A stretch of 48,254 nucleotides of DNA, from contig JBATSO010000018.1 of the NCBI GenBank assembly GCA_049293335.1, forward strand, positions 1 to 48,254, read 5' to 3'. Source of the stretch: JAGXIT01 sp049293335 (GTDB taxonomy: Bacteria > Patescibacteriota > Saccharimonadia > Saccharimonadales > UBA4665). Position numbers and translations under genes: made by a program. A model generated the notes under the pieces. It was not told the DNA's origin. It ran no database searches and worked only from the letters and a program-made list of their open reading frames with translations. The stretch's first letter is position 1; the number at the start of each line of letters is the position of its first letter. This document shows positions 32,129-40,118 of this stretch, piece after piece.

Positions 32129-33166
32129 CTATTCCTTCGTAGCGGCTTCGCGGACCTTGGTGGCGATTTCGGCCTGGACTTCGGGGTTTGACTGCAGATA
32201 TGTTTTGGCGGCTTCGCGGCCCTGACCGATTTTCTCGCCACCGTAGGCAAACCAGGCACCAGCCTTTTCGACAATGTTGTGCGTAACCGCAAGGTCAAGT
32301 ATGTCGCCGGCGGTCGAAATGCCTTGGTTGTACATAATGTCGAACTCGGCCTCGCGGAATGGTGGTGCAATCTTGTTTTTCACAACCTTCACGCGGGCAC
32401 GGTTGCCTACCACGCTATCACCCGTTTTAATCTGGGAAATGCGGCGAATATCCATGCGCACCGAGGCATAGAATTTGAGCGCATTACCACCTGTAGTCGT
32501 TTCGGGGTTGCCAAACATCACACCAATCTTCATGCGAATTTGGTTAATGAAAATCACCGTTGTTTTACTGCGGCTTATGACGCCCGTAAGCTTACGAAGC
32601 GCCTGACTCATCAGACGGGCCTGCAAGCCCATGTGGCTGTCACCCATATCGCCTTCTATCTCAGCGCGCGGTACCAGGGCGGCAACAGAGTCAACCACAA
32701 TCAGGTCAACAGCATTGCTGCGCACCAATGTTTCGGTAATCTCAAGGGCTTGCTCGCCGTTGTCAGGTTGGCTGAGCAGCAGGTTTTCTACATCGACCCC
32801 AATGCGCTTGGCGTAGGCTGGGTCAAGTGCATGTTCGGCATCGATGAATGCGGCAGTGCCGCCCCGCTTCTGCACTTCGGCAATAGCGTGGAGCGTTAGG
32901 GTTGTTTTACCGCTCGATTCTGGGCCATAAATTTCCACAATACGACCTTTTGGTATCCCACCGCCCAAGGCAAGATCGAGCGAAATGCTGCCCGTAGGTG
33001 TGCATTCTACTTCTACGCCCTGGTTTTCACCAAGTTTCATAATAGAGCCTTTGCCAAACTGCTTTTCGATGGTCTCCAGAGCTAAACCTAAGGCCTTTGC
33101 TTTACCCTCACCCTCTTGTTTTGCTTCTTTTGTGTTGTCGACTTTGTCGCTGGCTGCTTTTGCCAT
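32129..33166 (-). CDS. recA: Recombinase A
   Basis: 345 aa strand-exchange ATPase. Walker A is GPESSGKT (81-88), the Walker B strand is DLIVVDSVAAL, then MGLQARLMSQALRKL, the DNA-binding loop GVMFGNPETTTGGNAL and KVVKNKIAPPF. AAAGGA precedes the ATG by ten bases. No SOS-box-like palindrome is evident upstream, in line with the missing LexA in many CPR genomes (absence in this window only). First gene of recA, phosphatase, hydrolase-Nudix, recX. Confidence 0.98.
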   Translation of the reverse strand: MAKAASDKVDNTKEAKQEGEGKAKALGLALETIEKQFGKGSIMKLGENQGVEVECTPTGSISLDLALGGGIPKGRIVEIYGPESSGKTTLTLHAIAEVQKRGGTAAFIDAEHALDPAYAKRIGVDVENLLLSQPDNGEQALEITETLVRSNAVDLIVVDSVAALVPRAEIEGDMGDSHMGLQARLMSQALRKLTGVISRSKTTVIFINQIRMKIGVMFGNPETTTGGNALKFYASVRMDIRRISQIKTGDSVVGNRARVKVVKNKIAPPFREAEFDIMYNQGISTAGDILDLAVTHNIVEKAGAWFAYGGEKIGQGREAAKTYLQSNPEVQAEIATKVREAATKE

Positions 33167-33265
33167 AGTGCTATCGTCCTTTCGTCTACGGCAGCCTCGG
33201 CGGCCACCTGCATAAAATAATGTTGTATCAAATGGTATACGCTACGCTCAGCCGAAACGCAAACT

Positions 33266-33306
33266 AAAAACTATTTTGGGAGGACAGTCCTCCCAAAATA
33301 GTTTTT
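33266..33306. repeat. Palindrome b, extended copy left of the transposase
   Basis: Perfect 20-bp arms around one A; the core is the 23-bp palindrome b and the symmetry extends through CTATT/AATAG and A/T-runs. It ends three bases from the transposase stop codon and could terminate it (T5 on one side, A5 on the other). Confidence 0.92.
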
Positions 33307-33309
33307 ACC

Positions 33310-33927
33310 TTAATATCCGTTGGCTAACTCTCGTTTTAAAATATCCATCATCTTCTTATTTTCTTCATAATCGGCCACAAAGGCCAAGTATGTTTCGGGG
33401 CCTTCAAACATCTCAACTATGCGGTTCGGTCGCAACCATGACTCCTCTGCTCGTTGCAAATAATACGGCAAACTTGAGTACTCATAGGTACGCCATACGC
33501 GTGGATTGAGATGTATATAACGCGTTATGTGCTGTAGGTAGCTATCGTCACTAATCATTGATGCACGAAAGCGAGACTCAAAAAGCGAGCCGCTACGTTT
33601 ATATTTTTTGTTAAAATAACGACTATAGCTCGTCATGAGACTTTGCATAAAACTAGTAAGCGCACCCTGGTGATGCTGGTACACAAGCATGTGAAAATGA
33701 TTTGGCATAAGACAGTAAGCAACCATCTCAATTTTGTTGTAAAAATTAGGGTAGGGGATGCCGTAGGGGTTTCTTGCCTCATCGGGCGATAGGTAGCGGG
33801 CAAATAGTTTTAAGAACATCAGATAATCTTCTTCATCCCCAAAAATACGCATTCTGCTATTGCCGCGCGCGTAGACATGGTAAAAGCTTTCGGGAGCATC
33901 GAGACGAATAACATTTCTTCTTGGCAT
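33310..33927 (-). CDS. REP-associated tyrosine transposase (Y1/HUH, RAYT)
   Basis: 205 aa. The HUH metal motif is MPNHFHMLV and the likely catalytic tyrosine is in ITRYIHLNPR, which matches the Y1_Tnp family of single-strand DNA transposases (IS200/IS605 relatives). Other family features are FYHVYARGN near the N-terminus and SGSLFESRFRA. RAYTs cut single-stranded REP hairpins that carry GTAG or GGAG near their base; palindrome b contains GGAG. AT-rich TATGAT and TATAGT boxes sit just before the ATG. The gene looks intact and could act on the other palindrome copies in recX. Confidence 0.9.
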   Translation of the reverse strand: MPRRNVIRLDAPESFYHVYARGNSRMRIFGDEEDYLMFLKLFARYLSPDEARNPYGIPYPNFYNKIEMVAYCLMPNHFHMLVYQHHQGALTSFMQSLMTSYSRYFNKKYKRSGSLFESRFRASMISDDSYLQHITRYIHLNPRVWRTYEYSSLPYYLQRAEESWLRPNRIVEMFEGPETYLAFVADYEENKKMMDILKRELANGY

Positions 33928-33947
33928 AACTATACTATATCATAAAA

Positions 33948-33978
33948 TTATTTTGGGAGGACAGTCCTCCCAAAATAA
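33948..33978. repeat. Palindrome b, copy right of the transposase
   Basis: Perfect 15-bp arms around one A. It lies 20 bases upstream of the transposase ATG and 44 bases upstream of the pilB ATG on the other strand. Confidence 0.92.
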
Positions 33979-34006
33979 GGGGGGTGTGGGATTGCGGTTG
34001 TGGTTT

Positions 34007-34015
34007 TGGTATACT
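34007..34015 (+). promoter_or_regulatory. Extended -10 promoter of pilB
   Basis: TGGTATACT has a TGn extension before TATACT and no good -35 box. Seven bases separate it from the ATG at 34023, so the pilB message should be leaderless. Confidence 0.55.
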
Positions 34016-34022
34016 GAAGCAT

Positions 34023-35846
34023 ATGCGCGTATCAGATAGTTTGGTGGAGAAACTGCTGACGGCGACCGGGAAATTTACGGCCGAGCAACTAGAGTCTCTC
34101 CGCAAACAAGTTAAGAGCGAAAAAAAGCCACTGCAAGACATTGTGGTGAGTTCAAACGCGATGAGCGAAAAGGAACTCACCCATTTATACGCCGAGGAAA
34201 TAGATGTGCCGTTTGTAGAATTCACGGCCCGTGAGCTCAAGAAAGAAATTCTTGAGCTCATACCTGAGCGAGTTGCACGACAATACCGCGCCGTAGCCTT
34301 CGAAATAAGTGAGGACGGCGTCGTATTCGTGGCCATGGAAGACCCCGATGACGTGCCGGCCATCAGCTTTTTGCAAAAGCAACTAAACAAGCCCGTACGC
34401 GTTCACATTGCCACCACTACTACCATTCAGGCAGCCCTTGACCAATACAGCGGCGATGCCAGCAGCGTTGGCACCGAGATAGAAAAAGTTATTGCCATAC
34501 AGGAAAAAGATGACAGCGATGAAGTCGTTGATAAAGCCGATGTGGCCGAAGATTCACCTATAGCGCAAACCATAAACCTCATTATTGACTACGGCGTGAA
34601 AAATGGTGCCAGCGACATACACATTGAACCGCGTGAAAACTTTGTGGTAGTGCGCTACCGCGTTGATGGCATTTTGCGCGAAGTCAATAAACTGCCGCGT
34701 AAGGTGCTGGGCGCACTCGTTTCACGTATAAAAATCCTTGCAAACCTTAAAATTGATGAACACCGTGCGCCCCAAGATGGTCGCTTTAAAATCGTTGTGA
34801 GTAACCATGTGTATGCACTCCGTGTTTCAACACTGCCGATTGTAGACGGCGAAAAAGTTGTAATGCGTATTTTGGACGAATCAAGCCGCCCTGCCACACT
34901 TGAAGAGTTAGGCTACTGGGGCTATTCACTCAAGGCCGTCAAACAAGCCATTGTACAGCCACATGGCATGATACTTGTCACCGGTCCAACGGGTTCTGGC
35001 AAATCAACCAGCCTTTTTAGCGTTCTAAGCATGCTGAATAGCCCTGGGGTCAACATCAGCACCGTTGAAGATCCTGTGGAATACCGTATTGTCGGCGCCA
35101 ACCAAACACAAGTAAACCCGCTTGCGGGTATGACCTTTACGAGTGGTCTACGTGCCCTGCTGCGCCAAGATCCAAACATCATCATGGTTGGAGAGGTGCG
35201 CGACGGCGAAACGGCAGACCTAGCGGTGCAGGCTGCACTTACGGGGCACCTGGTTTTTAGTACGCTACACACCAACAATGCCGCCACATGCCTACCGCGT
35301 TTACTAGACATGAACATCGAACCATTTTTGATTGCAAGTACGGTTCGCATAGTCATAGGCCAGCGGTTGGTTCGCCGTCTGTGTGTTGATTGCCGCGAAG
35401 AATACGTTCCCGATGGTGCTCGGGTAGCCGAGCTCAACAAAATCTTCCTGCTTAAAGACCCCGGCGTCATGGAGCGCCTGTATAAACTTGAACAAGAAGC
35501 TTTAGCTGATGGACTTGGCGCATCTAACACCAGTAAAACCAATAAACGAGACCCAGCCAAACTCAGTACCAGCGCCACTGCTGTCCAGCGATTATGGAAG
35601 TCGCACCCCGACGGCTGCGACACCTGCAATCACACAGGCTACCGCGGCCGAATGGGTATATACGAGGTTTTACGTAACACGGAAACCATTCAGCAACTCA
35701 TTGTCAGTAATGCAACCAGTGAAAAGATCCAGTCTCAGGCCATTGAAGATGGTATGCTAACCATGCAAATCGACGGGCTTGTTAAAGCCCTGCGTGGCCA
35801 AACCTCGATGGAAGAAATTTTACGCGTTACCGCAGAAAAGGCCTAA
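34023..35846 (+). CDS. pilB: Type IV pilus assembly ATPase PilB
   Basis: 607 aa. An N-terminal MshEN/T2SSE_N-type domain (about 1-140), then the GspE/PilB ATPase with Walker A GPTGSGKS (321-328), the Asp box around EDPVEYRIVGANQTQVN, Walker B GEVRDGETADLAVQAALTGH and the His box STLHTNNA. A zinc-binding pair CVDC...CDTC lies in the C-terminal part, with an insertion of about 45 residues between its halves. It powers pilin addition at the membrane. An ATG 7 bases after an extended -10 box sets the start. pilC follows after 7 bases. Confidence 0.95.
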   Translation: MRVSDSLVEKLLTATGKFTAEQLESLRKQVKSEKKPLQDIVVSSNAMSEKELTHLYAEEIDVPFVEFTARELKKEILELIPERVARQYRAVAFEISEDGVVFVAMEDPDDVPAISFLQKQLNKPVRVHIATTTTIQAALDQYSGDASSVGTEIEKVIAIQEKDDSDEVVDKADVAEDSPIAQTINLIIDYGVKNGASDIHIEPRENFVVVRYRVDGILREVNKLPRKVLGALVSRIKILANLKIDEHRAPQDGRFKIVVSNHVYALRVSTLPIVDGEKVVMRILDESSRPATLEELGYWGYSLKAVKQAIVQPHGMILVTGPTGSGKSTSLFSVLSMLNSPGVNISTVEDPVEYRIVGANQTQVNPLAGMTFTSGLRALLRQDPNIIMVGEVRDGETADLAVQAALTGHLVFSTLHTNNAATCLPRLLDMNIEPFLIASTVRIVIGQRLVRRLCVDCREEYVPDGARVAELNKIFLLKDPGVMERLYKLEQEALADGLGASNTSKTNKRDPAKLSTSATAVQRLWKSHPDGCDTCNHTGYRGRMGIYEVLRNTETIQQLIVSNATSEKIQSQAIEDGMLTMQIDGLVKALRGQTSMEEILRVTAEKA

Positions 35847-35853
35847 ATACACC

Positions 35854-37068
35854 ATGGAATTTACCTACAAAGCTCTTAAAAAAGATAACACTAGCGTTTC
35901 AGGGACTATAGAAGCGGCTAATCGAGAGGCCGCCATGGCCGCTCTTACCCACCAAGGCTTACACCCCTTGCTGGTGACGGAAAATGCCAAAAAAGGCTTC
36001 GGCCTCGGGTTTGGTAAAAAGGTAAACACCAGCGATATGGTGATCTTTACTCGGCAGCTTTCAACCATGATTTCGGCAGGTGTGCCAATCGCCCGCGGCC
36101 TGGCTACACTACAAGAAAGCGCTAATACAGCCTATTTTCGGGGCATCTTAACGAAAGTAACCAAAGACATAGAGGGCGGCACGCAGCTTGGAGATGCCTT
36201 TGCCAAATACCCGAACGTTTTCGACGATGTGTACGTAAACATGGTACGCGCGGGCGAGGAAGGCGGCATACTAGACGACATTTTGAAGCGCCTCGCTGTT
36301 CAGGTTGAGCAAAACGCTAGCATTAAAAAGAAGGTCAAAGGTGCCATGACCTACCCTGTGGTTATTTTAGGAATTACCGTGCTGGCGTTTTTTGGGATTA
36401 TGTTTGTGCTTATGCCCAAAATTTCGAAGATTTTACTCGACCTCGGCGGCCCTAACGCAAAACTACCTGTTTACACCCAAGTTTTACTGGATATTAGCCA
36501 TTTTACTCGTAAATACGCGTTGGTTATCATCCCTGCAATGTTTGCGATTGTGTGGCTCACAAAACGCTACGTTAAAACCCCTAAGGGGAAATACCAGCTC
36601 CATGCACTGATGCTTAAAATACCCGTGGTAAAAACCATTGTTACCAAAGTAGCCATTGCGCGGTTTTCTCGTACGTTCGCCTCGCTAATGTCGGCGGGCG
36701 TAGGCGTGCTAGATTCGCTTTCGGTAACGGGAGGAGCTATTGGCAATAAAGTGATTGAAAAGGAGCTCATGGCCGCCGCCGAAGAAGTTAAAAACGGTAA
36801 GCAGCTTTCGGAGGTTATAGCCGCCAGCCCGCATTTTCCCAGAATTGTCTCGCAAATGTTGGCGGTTGGCGAAGAAACTGGTACCACCGACACCGTACTC
36901 TTAAAAGTAGCCGATTTTTACGAGGAGGAGGTTGCAACGGCCATCGACAGTCTGGCCTCAGTTATTGAGCCTGTTATGATCCTTTTCTTAGGTTCGGGCG
37001 TAGGCCTGATAGCAGCCAGCGTGATGGGGCCAATCGCCAGCCTCAGCAACAACGTGGGCAATAACTAA
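35854..37068 (+). CDS. pilC: Type IV pilus inner-membrane platform protein PilC
   Basis: 404 aa. Two GspF domains (about 70-190 and 270-395) with the signature DMVIFTRQLSTMISAGVPI..LQESA and the second copy FSRTFASLMSAGVGVLDSL; MVRAGEEGGILD and MLAVGEETGTTD end each cytoplasmic part. Three membrane segments. It couples PilB motion to pilin insertion. The ATG at 35854 lies seven bases past the pilB stop; the longer open frame upstream is only read-through of pilB DNA. Confidence 0.95.
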   Translation: MEFTYKALKKDNTSVSGTIEAANREAAMAALTHQGLHPLLVTENAKKGFGLGFGKKVNTSDMVIFTRQLSTMISAGVPIARGLATLQESANTAYFRGILTKVTKDIEGGTQLGDAFAKYPNVFDDVYVNMVRAGEEGGILDDILKRLAVQVEQNASIKKKVKGAMTYPVVILGITVLAFFGIMFVLMPKISKILLDLGGPNAKLPVYTQVLLDISHFTRKYALVIIPAMFAIVWLTKRYVKTPKGKYQLHALMLKIPVVKTIVTKVAIARFSRTFASLMSAGVGVLDSLSVTGGAIGNKVIEKELMAAAEEVKNGKQLSEVIAASPHFPRIVSQMLAVGEETGTTDTVLLKVADFYEEEVATAIDSLASVIEPVMILFLGSGVGLIAASVMGPIASLSNNVGNN

Positions 37069-37096
37069 ATTTACCCCTGTATCCTCCAGAATACGC

Positions 37097-37124
37097 TTGA
37101 CGCCGTACCGCTTATGACTATAAT
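37097..37124 (+). promoter_or_regulatory. Strong promoter of the major pilin
   Basis: TTGACG, 16 bp, TATAAT (37119-37124). The 60-base leader ends in AAGGAGG before the ATG. This is a highly expressed, leadered gene, unlike pilB. Confidence 0.75.
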
Positions 37125-37191
37125 CATTAACAGACTTACGGAATTATCCCGTCAAGCAATTAACAAACTATTATAAGGAGGGTGGGCCCAA

Positions 37192-37695
37192 ATGGTTTCA
37201 ACCGTTTCACTCAAGAATAAAAACAAAGGTTTCACAATTGTCGAACTTTTGATCGTGATTGTCGTTATCGGCATCTTGGCAACACTTGTCATCGTGACCT
37301 TTACAGGCATTCAACAAAAAGGCCGAAACAGCCAACGTCAAACAGATATTAACGCAGTCGACAGCCAGGTCGAAGCATTTTATGCGCAACATGGCTTCTA
37401 CCCAAAGCAAATTGACCTAGCAGACGCAACATTTGTGAGTAAGTACCTCAAGGGTCTCGACCCTGAATCACTCCGTGACCCTAAGCAGCCTAAGAATGAG
37501 ACAATTGGCACCACGGCAACATCTAGCCAATACAGCTATGTTGCCTCAAACACAGGTGGTACGGGCTGCTCAAACAGTACTGCAACCGAAACCAGCAGTG
37601 ACGACCCAGTTGATAACGGCTGCGACAAGTTTGTCCTAACTGCAAACCTTGAGGGTAAAACACCTCCAGAGCCATACACCAAGCAAAGTAACTAA
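37192..37695 (+). CDS. pilA: Type IV major pilin
   Basis: 167 aa prepilin. A basic leader KNKNKG is cut before FTIVELLIVIVVIGILATLV, with the essential Glu at +5. The mature domain is about 150 aa with SRYL-type helix, a two-Cys loop near the C-terminus (GCSNS...DNGCDKF) and a Thr/Ser-rich surface. A perfect AAGGAGG and a near-consensus promoter point to abundant expression. A strong terminator follows. It is the only pilin here with its own strong signals, so the likely major subunit. Confidence 0.92.
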   Translation: MVSTVSLKNKNKGFTIVELLIVIVVIGILATLVIVTFTGIQQKGRNSQRQTDINAVDSQVEAFYAQHGFYPKQIDLADATFVSKYLKGLDPESLRDPKQPKNETIGTTATSSQYSYVASNTGGTGCSNSTATETSSDDPVDNGCDKFVLTANLEGKTPPEPYTKQSN

Positions 37696-37711
37696 ACAGC
37701 TAAGCTTGTCC

Positions 37712-37742
37712 AAAAAGACCCCGCCGCGCGCGGGGTCTTTTT
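37712..37742. terminator. Terminator between pilA and the minor pilins
   Basis: Perfect 12-bp stem AAAAAGACCCCG / CGGGGTCTTTTT with a GC loop; it works in both directions. The following 37743-37941 holds no gene I can support, only small GC hairpins. Confidence 0.9.
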
Positions 37743-37941
37743 ATATAGACACCTGCAAAGTTTTAAGCTGATTATACAGCTACCCTTTTCGCCTCACTCG
37801 GGCGAGACATCTATAGGGCCCCGTTCCTGTAGACAATAGATGAGGAGCGGTAATACTTTGTTTAATAAATCTCATCGATACTCAGACAGTTGAAATAGCA
37901 AACAAACTAACACCCACCGTATGTATTGATTCCCTGGGGGA

Positions 37942-39510
37942 CTATGGCCTGGTTAGCACTTCTCGCCAGCTAAGAATGTTATAGGAACCGGTTACTGGGT
38001 AGCTTGGTGGCGGTGCATATAATAGGTTGTAGTCGTAATTTGTGGCTGTCCTCATAATTCCCGAATAGTAGCTACCAGAGATCGCGTCACGCACCATATT
38101 GCCGCACGCCCCGCCCGAGAAGTTCCATGTCCAGTTTAGCCTGGTGGCAACCGACCCATAGTAGACAAAGTTCTGATTACTGGCTGTCCATCCCTTTGTA
38201 CACGTGTTCGTGCCTTCATAATATTGCTGCCAGGTAACCGCACCCCTTTGTGCAAGTGTGGCGGCATTGACCTCGAACGTAAATGCCCCCGAACTAGGCG
38301 GCGCATATGGTGGAATACTAATATTGTTCTCGGCGACAAGCCCAATTGCATCACTACCGTCTTTGACGCTGTACAGAACGTTATCGGCTATAGTTATATT
38401 TGTTTTGTAGGTAGTGGCCAGGCGCCCCGAAGCAATTGTTACCCGCCCGTGATAAGTAGGGTTGGTGCGAATCCAAACATTATCTTCCACAAAAATTACG
38501 CCGTTCGCGGGCACTGCTATGCCCGTTGCCACTGCTGTTTTTGTCAACGCCGCTGTATACGACGCCGCTGTATCATTTTCGGCACTCACCTTAAATAAAT
38601 CGTAGGTGTTGTTGGTGTTCAGCTGTAGTAAATAGCCCCGGTTTACACTAAAGCTTCCGCTGGTACTATACTGCGGTATGTACGATGCCGTGCGTGTAGT
38701 GGGCGTACTCGTGCAAGCCGTAGCTGAGTTGTCATTAAGCGCAATTTTTTTCATACTACAGAGACTGCCTGACACTTGGTTAAAGTCGACTGATGGCTTG
38801 GGGTACAGCCAGTTGCTTTTATCACGCGTTAAACAGCTCGGGCTAATGACAGCCGTGTTGCACCACACACCATTCTGCTGGCCCGAAACACCACCATTAT
38901 AACTACCCCCTGGTGTATACCGTGCATTCGCTGCCGCCACCACATCGCTGTTTGGCCCATCCATGTGAATGCCCACATTTGAAAAAATTGGCCCATTCGC
39001 TGATTCAGTATTACCGAACCAAAATTCCTGATCAGAAACCAAGCCATAGCTGGCAAAAGAAGCAGCGCCAATCTGCGCCTGAACAGTCCGAGATATTTTA
39101 GAATCCTTCACTTTGCCGATCGAACGCACAGTTGCAATCGTAGAGCCATTGCCCTGTGGCTTAATCCAAAGCGTAAAAGTACCTGCTTGTTGCGCGTTGC
39201 TATCCACATACGTGTGCACGTAGGGGCCATAGCCCAGCGTAGGATCGGGTGTGATTGGCGTAGTTTGACCATCTTTGTAGTCTGTACCGTTGTGGGCCAT
39301 ATGCCACAAGTAGTAGTTAACGCCTGCTTCAGCAATGTTAAAAGCCTGCTGGCTACGCACATTATTGCCCACTACGAAAAAGTTATTAACAACAACTGTC
39401 AGCAGTGCTGCCGAGAAAAATCCAATCGAGATGATAAGCGCTAGAATAGCGGGAATCATATACCCCCCTTCATCCCGAATTTTCACTCTTGCTCGCAACA
39501 TATTGATCAT
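37942..39510 (-). CDS. PilX-like minor pilin / pilus assembly protein
   Basis: 522 aa. A short basic N-terminus ending DEGGYMIPAILALIISIGFFSAAL gives one membrane helix (about 16-45), followed by NNVRSQQAFNIAEAGVNYYLWHM, which is the PilX/T2SS-minor-pilin pattern (alpha1 helix then AEAG). It lacks the F-T-x-x-E consensus, as PilX types do. The remaining 430 residues are extracellular, beta-rich and Asn/Thr/Ser-rich with several Cys. Probably an adhesive or priming minor pilin. It starts within the stop of the PilW-like gene (ATGA overlap). Confidence 0.8.
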   Translation of the reverse strand: MINMLRARVKIRDEGGYMIPAILALIISIGFFSAALLTVVVNNFFVVGNNVRSQQAFNIAEAGVNYYLWHMAHNGTDYKDGQTTPITPDPTLGYGPYVHTYVDSNAQQAGTFTLWIKPQGNGSTIATVRSIGKVKDSKISRTVQAQIGAASFASYGLVSDQEFWFGNTESANGPIFSNVGIHMDGPNSDVVAAANARYTPGGSYNGGVSGQQNGVWCNTAVISPSCLTRDKSNWLYPKPSVDFNQVSGSLCSMKKIALNDNSATACTSTPTTRTASYIPQYSTSGSFSVNRGYLLQLNTNNTYDLFKVSAENDTAASYTAALTKTAVATGIAVPANGVIFVEDNVWIRTNPTYHGRVTIASGRLATTYKTNITIADNVLYSVKDGSDAIGLVAENNISIPPYAPPSSGAFTFEVNAATLAQRGAVTWQQYYEGTNTCTKGWTASNQNFVYYGSVATRLNWTWNFSGGACGNMVRDAISGSYYSGIMRTATNYDYNLLYAPPPSYPVTGSYNILSWREVLTRP

Positions 39511-40118
39511 AAGTTTGTCTTTCTGTTTCGCAAACTAACTTGTATGCTCATGGTTTGGTTAGAGCTGTTCGACGTTTTTGCCGCCAACGTGACTTGCACA
39601 CCTTTGATAGTTTGTAGGTCTGTAATTGGTAGGCTCAGGGCTTTTCCACTGGCGTCAAGATATACAAACAGCGTTACCCCAGGTGCATTGTAATAGTTGT
39701 CTATGATCGTAAAGGTCCGCTTTTTGGCAGTAATAAGTGTGCCTGTCGGGGGGTTGGCCGACATGGGTATTAGGTCTGCCTGCAAACGAGTTTGCCCATT
39801 CGCGGTTACAAGATAATAATGAAGCTGCGAAACAAATGCATCGGACGGATAAAAGTAAGAATAAAGCACCATATCATTTGTAGCTACACTGACAATACCC
39901 GTGGTTCCTCTTAGCACAGAGGCTATACGGTTTGCCTGCGTGTTGATCTGCACCGCACCAGAAGCATCAGTTTGCATGTTTAAAAACCCCGTCAGTGTAG
40001 TTTTGAAGAGCGTCACAAAGGTTATGCTAACCATTACAACCACAATGAACGTAATCAGTAGCTCAACCAGCGTAAAGCCTCCTTCATCAGACCTCAATCT
40101 GTTGCTACGGTACCACAT
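39507..40118 (-). CDS. PilW-like minor pilin
   Basis: 203 aa prepilin with RSDEGG|FTLVELLITFIVVVMVSITFVTLF, including the Glu at +5. Mature domain with a QINTQANRIASVLR-type helix and beta strands ending in SIQVSLRNRK, the order of PilW/GspJ-type pseudopilins. It overlaps the upstream prepilin gene by 14 bases and the PilX-like gene by 4, so the three are one leftward operon. Confidence 0.85.
   Translation of the reverse strand: MWYRSNRLRSDEGGFTLVELLITFIVVVMVSITFVTLFKTTLTGFLNMQTDASGAVQINTQANRIASVLRGTTGIVSVATNDMVLYSYFYPSDAFVSQLHYYLVTANGQTRLQADLIPMSANPPTGTLITAKKRTFTIIDNYYNAPGVTLFVYLDASGKALSLPITDLQTIKGVQVTLAAKTSNSSNQTMSIQVSLRNRKTNL

Larger units (their letters stand above)
33266..33978. mobile_element. 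713-bp RAYT element bounded by palindrome b
   Basis: One transposase gene flanked on both sides by the same palindrome with almost no other DNA. This is the layout expected of a REP-associated tyrosine transposase with its own REP sequence. It is inserted between recA and pilB. Confidence 0.8.

Noticed and set aside
32279..32899. 206-aa open frame on the + strand across recA
   Set aside because: It is antisense to the conserved recA gene and has no family motif, promoter or ribosome-binding site.
34922..35629. 235-aa open frame on the - strand
   Set aside because: It is antisense to the pilB ATPase core and its composition reflects that strand.
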